A stretch of 64,000 bases of DNA from Streptomycetaceae bacterium. Lineage in GTDB: Bacteria; Actinomycetota; Actinomycetes; Nanopelagicales; Nanopelagicaceae. The position numbers were made by a program, and so were the translations under genes. The first letter of the stretch is position 1; every line of letters begins with the position of its first letter. Under the pieces are notes generated by a model. That model did not search any database. It was not told where the DNA came from and was given only the letters and a program-made list of their open reading frames with translations. Positions 52,117 to 61,833 of the stretch are shown here, one piece after another. The stretch covers positions 1-64,000 of the forward strand of contig JAIYBJ010000017.1 in assembly GCA_027488575.1 (NCBI GenBank), read 5' to 3'.

Positions 52117-53261
52117 CGCACAGGTAAATTACGAGCCATCACAATTCTTTGTACCTGGTTTGTTCCTTCATAAATCTGCGTAAGTTTTGCATCGCGCATC
52201 ATGCGCTCGACTGGATAATCTGAAACATATCCGTAGCCACCCAATACCTGAACTGCATCCTGAGTCACTTTCATGGCTACATCGGTTGCAAAACACTTGC
52301 TTGAAGCAGAGAAGAACTTCAGATCTTTCTCACCATTTTCACTCTTAACGGCTGCTGCATACGTCAGTTGGCGAGCGGCTTCGATGTTCATGGCCATATC
52401 CGCCAACATAAATTGAATGCCCTGAAAATCAAAAATTGGCTTATTGAATTGTTTGCGTTCATGCGAGTATACAGTTGCAATGTCGAGTGCGCCTTGTGCA
52501 AGTCCGAGTGCTTGTGCTGCGATTGTGATACGAGTGTGATCCAAAGTACTCATTGCTAAAGAAAATCCTGTGCCAACTTCACCAATTCGACGATCATCAG
52601 AGATTTCTACATTATCGAAATAAACCTCACGAGTTGGCGATCCACGAAATCCCATTTTTTTCTCAGGTGCACCAAATGAAACACCGGCATCTGTTTTCTC
52701 GACGACAAATGCGGTTATTCCTTTTGCACCAAGAGATGGGTCGGTTTGTGCCATAACGGTATAGAAATCTGAAATCTCTGCATTAGAGATCCATTTCTTA
52801 CTTCCGTTGATAACCCACTTGTCTCCAGTTTTGGTTGCCTTTGTACGAAGTGATGCCGCATCAGATCCTGCTTCGGATTCAGAAAGGCAATATGAAAAAC
52901 CTTTTCCTTGTGCCAGAGGTGTTAGCCAACGCTTTTTTTGTTCTTGTGTTCCGCCCAAAATAAGTGGCATCGAACCTAATTTATTTACAGCTGGAATAAG
53001 TGATGAAGATCCACACACACGTGCAACTTCTTCAATGATAAGAACAACGGCGAGAGCATCTGCTCCATCGCCACCAAACTCTGTAGGAACATGCGCAGAA
53101 GAAAGTCCTGCTTTTGCTAATGCTTGTGCCGCTTCAATTGGATAACGGTGATCTTCATCAACAGCTTTTGCATGGGGTGCAATCTCTTTTTGTGCGAGTG
53201 CACGAACACTTTGGCGCAGTTCTTCGTATTCACTTGGCAATGAATAAAGTGAATCCATCAC
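52113..53261 (-). CDS. Acyl-CoA dehydrogenase
   Basis: 382 aa; YCLSESEAGSDAASLRTKATKTGDKWVINGSKKWISNA, VQVLGGYGYVSDYPVERMMRDAKLTQIYEGTNQVQRIVMAR. Confidence 0.95.
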   Translation of the reverse strand: MMDSLYSLPSEYEELRQSVRALAQKEIAPHAKAVDEDHRYPIEAAQALAKAGLSSAHVPTEFGGDGADALAVVLIIEEVARVCGSSSLIPAVNKLGSMPLILGGTQEQKKRWLTPLAQGKGFSYCLSESEAGSDAASLRTKATKTGDKWVINGSKKWISNAEISDFYTVMAQTDPSLGAKGITAFVVEKTDAGVSFGAPEKKMGFRGSPTREVYFDNVEISDDRRIGEVGTGFSLAMSTLDHTRITIAAQALGLAQGALDIATVYSHERKQFNKPIFDFQGIQFMLADMAMNIEAARQLTYAAAVKSENGEKDLKFFSASSKCFATDVAMKVTQDAVQVLGGYGYVSDYPVERMMRDAKLTQIYEGTNQVQRIVMARNLPVR

Positions 53262-55111
53262 TGATTCGCCTCTCTATCTTTCTTATTTAGCTTACTGAGA
53301 TACAAGTTGTACTGCGCAAGTTCATCCGGTTGACCAAGTGCAGCCATTCTGGCTGTATTGCGGTCAATGCGTTTTGCTTCGTGTGAATCATCGCGCATCC
53401 ACTGGATGAATGTAGCAACGAGTGCAATAAGAATTGGAATCTCCCCCATTGCCCATCCGATGGCACCGCCTGATCGTTGATCAGCCAGTAAATCCAAGGA
53501 CCATGGACGTTGTAGGGATTCAAAATACCCACCATCAATGAGTGTGCTTGCTGACATGAGTGCCACGGAGAAGAACGCATGAATACTCATGGCTGCGAAG
53601 AGAATAACAATTCTAATTATGTGTGGGACTTTCCTTGGATTTGGATCAACACCAACAATGACATGGAAGAAAAGAGTTCCAGCCAATAAAAAGTGAATAT
53701 TCATAAACAAGTGGCCCTGATGACTCTGCATCATTCCGCCAAACAAAGGAGTGAAATAAAGCGCAAAGAGAGATCCGTCAAAGATTGCGAGTGCAACTAC
53801 TGGATTTGTGAGCACGCGTGCATACCGAGAGTGCAGGGCTTTAATAAGTAAACCGCGCACACCTAGCTCTTCACCATCACGAGATTGTGGCAGCGTGCGA
53901 AGTGCAAGAGTGATCGGTGCGCCTAAAACGATTCCTATTGGGGCAATCATTCCTAGGACCATGTGCGCAACCATGTGCCATGAAAAAGCAAAGTGTGCAT
54001 AAACACCGAGACCACCACTAGTTGCATAATCAATAGCTGAAATTCCTAGTGCAAATGAAATTGTGCGACCTACAGGCCATTTATCTCCACGACGAGTAAG
54101 GACCACGACACCCTTTATGTAAAGTGCAACAGCTAAAACCAACAAACCAATCATGAATACATTGGGATCATATTCAAACAGCAGTCGTGTGAAGTTCGGA
54201 GCTTCAGGCATCGGCATACCTGCAATTGAAAGTGCTGCATTAAATGGTTCTTGCGAATCTCGCGACGGTGGTTGATTTGATGAGAGCCACGAACCTAAGG
54301 CGGTTACAAAAATCATGATTGCGGCTTCCACAGAAATTAATCGTGTCATTGCACGCCAATTAACTGTTGGCTTCGTTGCTAAATAACTTCTGTGTTTGTA
54401 CCCAAAGAAGAGCAAGACAAAGGTGATAACAACCTTAAGAATTACAACGTATGCATAGCTAGATGACCAGGCAGCTGCAAAATTCAGTCGAGCTGAAGCG
54501 TTAACAACTCCACTTATTACAACTGCGATTGCGGCCCATAATGCAATGTGGCTAAAGCGGGGCAGTGAAATTTTGCGGTCATCTTGATTAAGTAACGCAA
54601 TAGCGATGACTCCACCTACCCAGAAAGAAAGCGCTATGACGTGAATTAGCAAGGATCCAATAGCAAGTGCGTGCGAACCGCTGGATGCAGCGTGACTTTG
54701 AAAAACTGGCGCTGAAATTGCGATAAGAGAAATAAATAACAATATCGCTGTGTACCCAGAAGAGGTAAGTACTCGAGAAGAGATTGCTACAAATAATGCG
54801 ATGAGCGTTTGGAAGAAGAGATATTGGCCCAGTGAAATTTGCAGAACAAAAGATTGTATAACTGCTGGATCCAAGACTGAAGAAACTGAACCGCCCAAGA
54901 TGTTTGCAAGAGTAAATACAATATTGAGGACGCTACTAAAAAACCAGGCAAAGGCTGAAATAGAAATAATTGATCTTATTTTTGTTCCACTTGTGGAAAG
55001 TTTGCCATCTTTATCTAGAACCAAGAAAGCTAGAGCTAACAATGCTCCGACAGTGATGAAACTGGAAAGAACTGCTGAGAATTTACTGGCTGTCACCAGT
55101 GCTGAAATCAT
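53258..55111 (-). CDS. Fused CopD copper-resistance / CtaG-like cytochrome c oxidase assembly membrane protein
   Basis: 617 aa polytopic; N-terminal CopD-like HALAIGSLLIHVIALSFWVGGVIAI, C-terminal CtaG-like HMVAHMVLGMIAPIGIVLGAPITLALR. Confidence 0.88.
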   Translation of the reverse strand: MISALVTASKFSAVLSSFITVGALLALAFLVLDKDGKLSTSGTKIRSIISISAFAWFFSSVLNIVFTLANILGGSVSSVLDPAVIQSFVLQISLGQYLFFQTLIALFVAISSRVLTSSGYTAILLFISLIAISAPVFQSHAASSGSHALAIGSLLIHVIALSFWVGGVIAIALLNQDDRKISLPRFSHIALWAAIAVVISGVVNASARLNFAAAWSSSYAYVVILKVVITFVLLFFGYKHRSYLATKPTVNWRAMTRLISVEAAIMIFVTALGSWLSSNQPPSRDSQEPFNAALSIAGMPMPEAPNFTRLLFEYDPNVFMIGLLVLAVALYIKGVVVLTRRGDKWPVGRTISFALGISAIDYATSGGLGVYAHFAFSWHMVAHMVLGMIAPIGIVLGAPITLALRTLPQSRDGEELGVRGLLIKALHSRYARVLTNPVVALAIFDGSLFALYFTPLFGGMMQSHQGHLFMNIHFLLAGTLFFHVIVGVDPNPRKVPHIIRIVILFAAMSIHAFFSVALMSASTLIDGGYFESLQRPWSLDLLADQRSGGAIGWAMGEIPILIALVATFIQWMRDDSHEAKRIDRNTARMAALGQPDELAQYNLYLSKLNKKDREANQ

Positions 55112-55629
55112 CTCTCTCTATAAATCTTTCGGGCATAAAGAGATAGAAGAACAAGAACAAAGAATGCAAGAACAAGTAATCCGATAACGAAGGCGTTTGT
55201 TCCCCAATTGCTTACTTCAACTTTTGGACTCGCACTTTCAACCGGAATTGGCTGTGGAGTTGTGATTTCACTTGGCGCGGTAAAAGTAAATCTGAATGAA
55301 CCTTCTAGCGGAATATCGTTTTCAGCAAAGAGTGCATAGGTGACTGTGTAAACACCAGAGACTTTAAGAGTTTTCAAACCAATTACAGCACTGGCACCAT
55401 CTATTGCGAGCACACCATCATCTACGCGTTTTCCTTGCGGATCAGTAACTTCCATCAAATTGCCTGCATCGATAAGTGGAACTTGACCAGTAACACTGAC
55501 CGCACTTGGTGCAACAGTTATTGTCGCGCCACTCATTGGGTTAGTTGCAATAAGAGAATTCGCATGTGTTGCAGGAGCAGTCACAAAGAGAGCAATTATG
55601 GCAATGCTGAGTACTCGCATGATCTTCAT
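55108..55629 (-). CDS. CopC domain copper-binding protein
   Basis: 173 aa; signal peptide, PMSGATITVAPSAVSVTGQVPLIDAGNLMEVTDPQGKRVDDG, C-terminal TM. Confidence 0.85.
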   Translation of the reverse strand: MKIMRVLSIAIIALFVTAPATHANSLIATNPMSGATITVAPSAVSVTGQVPLIDAGNLMEVTDPQGKRVDDGVLAIDGASAVIGLKTLKVSGVYTVTYALFAENDIPLEGSFRFTFTAPSEITTPQPIPVESASPKVEVSNWGTNAFVIGLLVLAFFVLVLLSLYARKIYRER

Positions 55630-55742
55630 TTTTTACCCCTCTTCTGCCGCTTTAATTCGCATCTATCTTCCCACTTCTTTAGACTTGGTATCTACTCCAA
55701 AGTCGGAATTGAGCGGGAGTTAAACGGGAAAGGAATAGTCAG

Positions 55743-55979
55743 ATGCCTACATATCAATATGCATGCGCTGACTGTGGCCATGAATTTGAGGCTTTCCAAA
55801 CTTTCTCTGAAGCTTCATTGACCGCATGCCCCGAATGCAAGGGCGAAGTACGAAAGATTTATTCCGCGGTTGGAGTTGTCTTTAAAGGTTCTGGTTTTTA
55901 TAAAACAGATTCTGCAAAATCAACAACGAGCAACTCTTCGCCAGCGCCCGCGCCTGCTCCAACTCCAAAAGCTGATTAA
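55743..55979 (+). CDS. FmdB family zinc ribbon protein
   Basis: 78 aa; MPTYQYACADCGHEFEAFQTFSEASLTACPECKGEVRKIYSAVGVVFKGSGFYKTDS. Confidence 0.95.
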   Translation: MPTYQYACADCGHEFEAFQTFSEASLTACPECKGEVRKIYSAVGVVFKGSGFYKTDSAKSTTSNSSPAPAPAPTPKAD

Positions 55980-55992
55980 CTAGCCACAACTT

Positions 55993-56109
55993 TTAATCTG
56001 TGTGATGTGGCGGCTTATCCGCTTTCATTTCAGCTTCACGTTTTGCATCTTCAAGAGCCTGTTCGTGATCTATTTCATCAGAAGTAACATTTGGCAAGAT
56101 TTCGCTCAT
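55993..56109 (-). CDS. Small acidic hypothetical protein (38 aa)
   Basis: MSEILPNVTSDEIDHEQALEDAKREAEMKADKPPHHTD with upstream CGGAGGTTACAT; not in ORF track. Confidence 0.5.
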   Translation of the reverse strand: MSEILPNVTSDEIDHEQALEDAKREAEMKADKPPHHTD

Positions 56110-56164
56110 ATGTAACCTCCGATTAGAATTGGAATCCTAATTGTAGCGAGATAACAGGGGCACC

Positions 56165-58273
56165 ATGTTTGCAGGGCTTGGAAGATTCATAGTTCGTCGC
56201 AAGAAATCTGTATTGATTGTCTTTATCGTTGGAATTCTTGCTGCAGGTGGTGTTGGTTCCCTTGCATTCTCAAAACTCGATAGCGGTGGCTACTCAGACC
56301 TTAATAGTGACTCTGCAAAAGCTTATGAGTACTTAACTGACACGTTCAAGGTGCAAGAACCTGCTGCGATTTTGGTGATCGATACAGGTAACAAAAATGT
56401 GAACGATCCTGCTGTCATTGCCGAAGCTACGGCTCTTGAAGCTAAGGTCAATAGTGTTGCAACAGTAGACCGCACGCTTTCTTATTGGACAACTGGTGGC
56501 GCGCCTTCCATGAAAGCGGCAGATGACAAGGCTGCGTTCTTGTTTATTTTTTCAGATCCAGATTCGAATGACTGGGCTTCGCTAGAAAAAATTGGAAAAG
56601 AAGTTCAAGCACAATTCGATGGTAAGCAAGGTAACTTCACCGTCTATGCATCTGGCGCAGGAGTAATCACTAACGCCATTAATAGCAAGATCAAAGAAGA
56701 CTTACTTCTAGCTGAAGCCATTGCAATCCCCCTTACTTTTATTCTCCTGATTTTTGTCTTTGGCGCCATGGTTGCTTCGGCAATGCCCTTGGTGGTTGGT
56801 GTTAGCGCAATTCTTGGATCATTCTTCATAATTTTTCTCTTCACACTTTTCACGGACGTTTCAGTCTTTGCCCTCAATTTGATTACAGGTTTGGGATTAG
56901 GACTTGGAATTGATTACGCACTTCTAATCGTCAATCGATTCCGAGAAGAATTACACGCAGGCAAGAGTGTGGATGAATCGGTGATCACAACCGTTGCAAC
57001 AGCAGGAAAAACAGTTTTTTATTCTGGATTAACGGTGCTAGTCACAATGGCTTCACTCTTGTTGTTCCCATTGAACTTTTTGAAGTCATTTGGTTATGCA
57101 GGTGTATCAGTAATTTCCCTTGCAGTTGTTGGCGCTCTCATTCCTTTGCCAGCATTGCTTGCGATTCTGGGACACAAAATTGATAAAGGCGTTATTCGCA
57201 AAGCTGGCATTGTTCCGTCAGAAGACGGACGTTGGGCTCGCACAGCTCGCACGGTTATGAAGCGGCCTGTACCTGTTGTAATTGGTTCGCTCCTGGTTCT
57301 CGGCATTCTTGCTGCGCCAATAACAAATATTGCATTTGCTTCAGTTGATGCTCGCGTACTTCCAAAATCTGATCCAGCAGCCGTTGCATCTACTGTAATT
57401 GATCAACGATTTACCGGACTTGAAGGCAGCCCAATCGAAGTTGTTATTCCAAATGGCAAAGGTAAAGAGATTGAAATCAATAACTTCTTGGCCCAAGTGC
57501 AAGGCGTCTATGGAATCGCTCGCGTCGGCCAGATTGAGTACTTTGGAAATGATGTTCGTGTGCAAGTAATTTCAAGCGAACAATCTCGTACGTTAGATGC
57601 TCAGAGAATTATTCACGATATTCGTGCGCTGCCAGTTCCAGAAGGAACACTGATTGGTGGAGCTGCTGCGGACTTCACGGATTCGCAAGATGGAATCGCT
57701 CGTGCACTTCCTTGGGCCTTGGGTTGGATTGCATTGACTGTCTTTGTTCTTATCTTCGTATTTACTGGATCAATAATCTTGCCAATCAAAGCCGTCCTAC
57801 TAAATGCCATGTCCCTGATTGCAACGCTGGGCGCGGTTACCTGGATATTCATTGATGGTCACTTGAAGTGGCTAGTTGGTGATTTCACTGTCACAGGAAC
57901 TGTCGATACAGGTTCAATTATTTTGATTGCAGTAGTCGTCTTTGGTTTATCTATGGACTACGAACTCTTCTTACTCTCACGTATTCGCGAAGAGCATCTA
58001 GAAGGAAAATCAAATATTGAATCAGTTGCCAAAGGTTTACAACGCTCTGCACGAATCATCACTGCAGCAGCGCTATTACTTGCAGTTGTCTTCGCAGCAT
58101 TTATGACAAGCGGTGTTACTTCAATCAAGATGCTCGGTTTTGGAGTGGCATTTGCGGTATTGCTCGATGCAACCTTAGTTCGCGCATTATTAGTGCCTGC
58201 TCTGATGCGTTTATTTGGTGAACGCAATTGGTGGGCACCAAAATCATTGCAACGATTTACTCTTAAGCACTAA
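56165..58273 (+). CDS. MMPL family RND-type transporter
   Basis: 702 aa; GLGLGIDYALLIVNRFREELHAGKSVDESV, VFGLSMDYELFLLSRIREEH. Confidence 0.95.
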   Translation: MFAGLGRFIVRRKKSVLIVFIVGILAAGGVGSLAFSKLDSGGYSDLNSDSAKAYEYLTDTFKVQEPAAILVIDTGNKNVNDPAVIAEATALEAKVNSVATVDRTLSYWTTGGAPSMKAADDKAAFLFIFSDPDSNDWASLEKIGKEVQAQFDGKQGNFTVYASGAGVITNAINSKIKEDLLLAEAIAIPLTFILLIFVFGAMVASAMPLVVGVSAILGSFFIIFLFTLFTDVSVFALNLITGLGLGLGIDYALLIVNRFREELHAGKSVDESVITTVATAGKTVFYSGLTVLVTMASLLLFPLNFLKSFGYAGVSVISLAVVGALIPLPALLAILGHKIDKGVIRKAGIVPSEDGRWARTARTVMKRPVPVVIGSLLVLGILAAPITNIAFASVDARVLPKSDPAAVASTVIDQRFTGLEGSPIEVVIPNGKGKEIEINNFLAQVQGVYGIARVGQIEYFGNDVRVQVISSEQSRTLDAQRIIHDIRALPVPEGTLIGGAAADFTDSQDGIARALPWALGWIALTVFVLIFVFTGSIILPIKAVLLNAMSLIATLGAVTWIFIDGHLKWLVGDFTVTGTVDTGSIILIAVVVFGLSMDYELFLLSRIREEHLEGKSNIESVAKGLQRSARIITAAALLLAVVFAAFMTSGVTSIKMLGFGVAFAVLLDATLVRALLVPALMRLFGERNWWAPKSLQRFTLKH

Positions 58274-58296
58274 ACAAACATTAATTGAAGATTATG

Positions 58297-58369
58297 TGTC
58301 CCCGGCGGGAGTTGAACCTGCGACCTACCGCTTAGGAGGCGGTTGCTCTATCCACTGAGCTACGGGGAC
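58297..58369 (-). tRNA. tRNA-Arg (CCT)
   Basis: GTCCCCGTAGCTCAGTGGATAGAGCAACCGCCTCCTAAGCGGTAGGTCGCAGGTTCAACTCCCGCCGGGGACA; anticodon CCT. Confidence 0.95.
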
Positions 58370-58416
58370 GTGTGTTGCTATTGCGCAATCTTGCCATGTA
58401 CTTGCAAACTAAAGCC

Positions 58417-60099
58417 ATGGCTAAGGATTTTGATGTTCTCATCATCGGTTCTGGCTTCGGCGGTTCTGTTTCAGCACTCAGGCTTACAGAAAAAGGTTAT
58501 TCCGTAGCAGTTTTGGAAGCGGGCAAAAGATTTAAGGAAAAAGACTTCCCTAAGACTTCTTGGCGTTTACGTAAATTTCTCTTCTTTCCAAAGCTTGGTT
58601 TATTAGGAATACAAAGAATTCATGCGCTACCTGATGTTTTAATCCTTGCGGGCGCCGGTGTTGGTGGCGGATCGCTTGTGTATGCGAACACTCTGTATCA
58701 ACCACCAGATTCTTACTTCCAAGATAAACAGTGGAATCACATCACAGATTGGAAATCAGAGTTATTGCCTTGGTATGACCAAGCTAGCCGAATGCTTGGT
58801 GTTGCCGAGAATCCATACTTTTCTCCAAGTGATCAAGCGATGAAAGATGTTGCTATCGAAATGGGTGTTGGTCATACATTCAAGATGGCTCCACTTGGCG
58901 TTTATTTTGGCGAAGGTTCGGGAGTCGCAAGTAAGGATCCATACTTTGGCGGTGTTGGTCCTGCTCGAAATGGTTGCCAACAATGTGGCGCATGTATGAC
59001 TGGATGCAGGTTTAACTCCAAAAATACATTGCCCAAAAATTATCTAGGTTTAGCAGAGTCTGCGGGAGCAAAAGTATTTCCACTGACAACTGTTACTTCT
59101 TTCGAGCAAGCACCGGATGGTTCGTGGATAGTTAAGGCTAAGAAAACAAATGGGTTGTTTGGCAGAAAAATAACTTTTACGGCAAATGAATTAATCGTTA
59201 GCGCCGGAACATATAACACTCAAAAACTTCTTCATCGGATGAAAGCAACGGGAAAACTACCGAAGCTTTCAGATCGTCTTGGCGACTTATCTCGAACAAA
59301 TAGCGAAGCACTCACTGGAGCGCTCTTGCCAAAGTCCGATATTGATTTCAGCAAGGGCGCTGCAATTACCTCTTCATTCTTTCCTGATGATCACACTCAC
59401 GTAGAACCAGTTCGGTATGGCAAGGGCAGCAATGCGATGGGCTTATTGCAAACAATCATGACTGATGGCGACCTTGCAAAAGATCGTCGTCGCCAATGGG
59501 TTCGTGAATTCATCAAGAAGCCTTCTTTGTTATTGCGCGTTCTAAATGTTCATCAATGGTCGGAGCGCACTGTTATTGCACTAGTAATGCAAAACGTTGA
59601 TTCAGCACTATCTGTCAGACCAAAGAAGAAGTGGTGGGGTGTGGGTTTAACGTCAACAAATAACTCTGATAATCCGAATGCCACATATATTCCTGCTGCA
59701 AATGAAACTGTCCGACGCATAGCCAATAAATATGGTGGCTTTGCAGGAGGACATATCGGTGACTTAATCGGTGCTCCATTTACTGCTCACTTTGTGGGCG
59801 GGTGCGTAATTGGTTCAGATATTTCACAGGGAGTTATCGATCCGTATCACCGCGTTTGGAATTACCCAACGATGCATGTGGTAGACGGTGCTGCGGTGAC
59901 TGCAAACCTTGGCGTTAATCCTTCACTAACTATTACTGCTCAAGCAGAACGTGCGATTTCTTTCTGGCCCAATAAAGGTGAGTTAGATCCACGCCCAGTT
60001 CAAAACAGCGAGTACCAACGGATTAATTCAGTTGCACCACATTCACCATTTGTTCCTGCTGGTGCAATTGGTGAATTACTTATGCCACCAGCGAAGTAA
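58417..60099 (+). CDS. GMC family oxidoreductase (cholesterol oxidase-like)
   Basis: FDVLIIGSGFGGSVSALRLTEKGYSVAVLEAGKRF, GCQQCGACMTGCRFNSKNTLPKNYL, MHVVDGAAVTANLGVNPSLTITAQAERA; start MAKDFDV at 58417 because upstream ORF abuts a tRNA. Confidence 0.9.
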   Translation: MAKDFDVLIIGSGFGGSVSALRLTEKGYSVAVLEAGKRFKEKDFPKTSWRLRKFLFFPKLGLLGIQRIHALPDVLILAGAGVGGGSLVYANTLYQPPDSYFQDKQWNHITDWKSELLPWYDQASRMLGVAENPYFSPSDQAMKDVAIEMGVGHTFKMAPLGVYFGEGSGVASKDPYFGGVGPARNGCQQCGACMTGCRFNSKNTLPKNYLGLAESAGAKVFPLTTVTSFEQAPDGSWIVKAKKTNGLFGRKITFTANELIVSAGTYNTQKLLHRMKATGKLPKLSDRLGDLSRTNSEALTGALLPKSDIDFSKGAAITSSFFPDDHTHVEPVRYGKGSNAMGLLQTIMTDGDLAKDRRRQWVREFIKKPSLLLRVLNVHQWSERTVIALVMQNVDSALSVRPKKKWWGVGLTSTNNSDNPNATYIPAANETVRRIANKYGGFAGGHIGDLIGAPFTAHFVGGCVIGSDISQGVIDPYHRVWNYPTMHVVDGAAVTANLGVNPSLTITAQAERAISFWPNKGELDPRPVQNSEYQRINSVAPHSPFVPAGAIGELLMPPAK

Positions 60100-60981
60100 A
60101 GGTTCAATATCTTCGTGTACGTGCTCAGCAATAAACATTGCACCATCTAAATGATTGCCTAGTGGTTCCACGAGAGTAATTTGTGGCAGCAACGAAGAAG
60201 TACGTCTGCGAATAGCTTCAACGTAGCCTTTATTCTCAGCTAGTTTTCCAAGAAGTGCTATTGCAATACCTTCGTTGCGCATTCCACCAACATTTGTCCA
60301 CGCAGCACGAATTGTCTTTGCTAAGTATTCGCCACCTTTATCTCTGATTGTTATTGCATCAGTACATTTAGTTTCAGCTGCTTCAAGCAGAGTTTTAGCA
60401 GCGTTGATACAGAGCAGTTGTGCTTTTGAATCTGTGTAAGACTTCAAGGATTCAAAAGTTTTAATCTCAGATTCAAAGAATTCAGATAAGAACGTTGCAT
60501 CATCTCTGCCTTCTTGTGTTGCAAGTACGCGCTCAAGTGCAGCTTTGCCTAACCAGAATCCCCCACCGAGGTCGCCGAAAATATGTCCAAGACCATCGGT
60601 GTGCGAATAACTTCCGCGGCGACCTGCAATTGCAACTGCTCCACTGCCGATAGATAAAGCGACTCCATCTTTGTTTCCAAGTGCGCCAAAGTAACCAGCT
60701 AAGCCATCATCAATTACGGCAACTGATGTGGCACCAAAATATTTTGAGGCAAGGACTCCATAAGGTTTTGGATCACCTACATCGCCATAAACACCGGTAA
60801 TGCTGAGTGCAAGGACATCACTCTGAAAACTTGAGCCGAAGTTTTCTTGAGCTTCTGCAAATAAATCATTAATTACATCAAGAGTTGATTCGTGAGCATG
60901 CTTCGCTCGTTTACTTGTGAATTGCGAATCAGATGACTTAAATCGCGCACCTGATTGCCCTAAGTCGACTGCTAGCACCAT
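60076..60981 (-). CDS. BadF/BadG/BcrA-type ATPase / N-acetylglucosamine kinase-like
   Basis: MVLAVDLGQSGARFKS, AVIDDGLAGYFGALGNKDGVALSIGSGAVAIAGR, GLGHIFGDLGGGFWLG; start at ATG 60981, not 61080. Confidence 0.88.
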   Translation of the reverse strand: MVLAVDLGQSGARFKSSDSQFTSKRAKHAHESTLDVINDLFAEAQENFGSSFQSDVLALSITGVYGDVGDPKPYGVLASKYFGATSVAVIDDGLAGYFGALGNKDGVALSIGSGAVAIAGRRGSYSHTDGLGHIFGDLGGGFWLGKAALERVLATQEGRDDATFLSEFFESEIKTFESLKSYTDSKAQLLCINAAKTLLEAAETKCTDAITIRDKGGEYLAKTIRAAWTNVGGMRNEGIAIALLGKLAENKGYVEAIRRRTSSLLPQITLVEPLGNHLDGAMFIAEHVHEDIEPLLRWWHK

Positions 60982-61008
60982 AATTGCAAGTCTAGTTAAG
61001 GAGAGCAG

Positions 61009-61779
61009 ATGAGTAAATGGGCCGTGGTCACAGGCGCAACAGCCGGCATTGGTGAGAGCTTCACTCGCATATTGGCCCATGATGGTTTCAACATTGTTTT
61101 GGTCGCTCGAGATCTAGATCGCATGAAAGAGCGTGCTGCACATTTGGAATCACAATTCAAAGTTCAGACTGCAATTATCCAAGCAGATTTGGCCACAGAT
61201 GAAGGTTGTGCAAAAGTTGAAGAGTATTTGCGCGAAAATCAGATTGAAGTTCTCATTAATAACGCAGGGTTTGGAATAAACAAGGCCTTTTCTGTCAGCG
61301 ACATTGATTCCGAACAACAACTATTAGATGTACTAGTTCGCACACCGATGCGTTTGATGCACACAGTTTTGCCACAAATGAAAGAGCGCAATAGCGGATC
61401 GATTATCAATGTGTCATCTGTTGCAGGCTGGATTGCTGGTGGAACCTACAGCGCCTCAAAGTCTTATCTGACCGTCCTTTCTGAATCTCTTCACACAGAA
61501 ATGAGTGGAACAGGTATAAAAATTTCTGCGCTCTGTCCTGGTTTTACCCGAACCGAGTTTCATGAACGCGGACGTATGCGCATGAATGGTTTACCAGAAT
61601 TTATGTGGCTCAGCGCTGACCGTGTTGTCACACAGGCGTGGAAGGAGAATCAAAACGGAAAGGTTTTATCCGTGCCTGGTTGGCAGTATTTGATTTTAAG
61701 TTCTGTCTCTCGCTTTGGTCCACGACCACTTGTTCGCAAATTAGGAATGAACGTCAGGGCTCGCCAGCGCCAAAAGTGA
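61009..61779 (+). CDS. Short-chain dehydrogenase/reductase
   Basis: 256 aa; AVVTGATAGIGESFTRILA, LINNAGFGINKAF, YSASKSYL; SD AAGGAGAGC. Confidence 0.93.
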   Translation: MSKWAVVTGATAGIGESFTRILAHDGFNIVLVARDLDRMKERAAHLESQFKVQTAIIQADLATDEGCAKVEEYLRENQIEVLINNAGFGINKAFSVSDIDSEQQLLDVLVRTPMRLMHTVLPQMKERNSGSIINVSSVAGWIAGGTYSASKSYLTVLSESLHTEMSGTGIKISALCPGFTRTEFHERGRMRMNGLPEFMWLSADRVVTQAWKENQNGKVLSVPGWQYLILSSVSRFGPRPLVRKLGMNVRARQRQK

Positions 61780-61782
61780 ATC

Positions 61783-61800
61783 TATAGGGCTAGCCCTATA
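61783..61800. repeat. 18-bp perfect palindrome TATAGGGCTAGCCCTATA
   Basis: Read directly; lies between SDR stop and GGDEF start. Confidence 0.9.
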
Positions 61801-61821
61801 CGCATCAGAACTTAACTCTTC

Positions 61822-61827
61822 TACGGT
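61822..61827 (+). promoter_or_regulatory. -10 element of leaderless GGDEF gene promoter (TACGGT, 6 nt before GTG)
   Basis: TACGGT-GTTGGT-GTG. Confidence 0.5.
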
Positions 61828-61833
61828 GTTGGT

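Noticed and set aside
58372-58416. Extended N-terminus of the GMC oxidoreductase ORF (MLLLRNLAMYLQTKA)
   Set aside because: Starts 3 nt from the tRNA-Arg gene; the conserved FAD-binding N-terminus begins at MAKDFDVLIIGSGFGG (58417).
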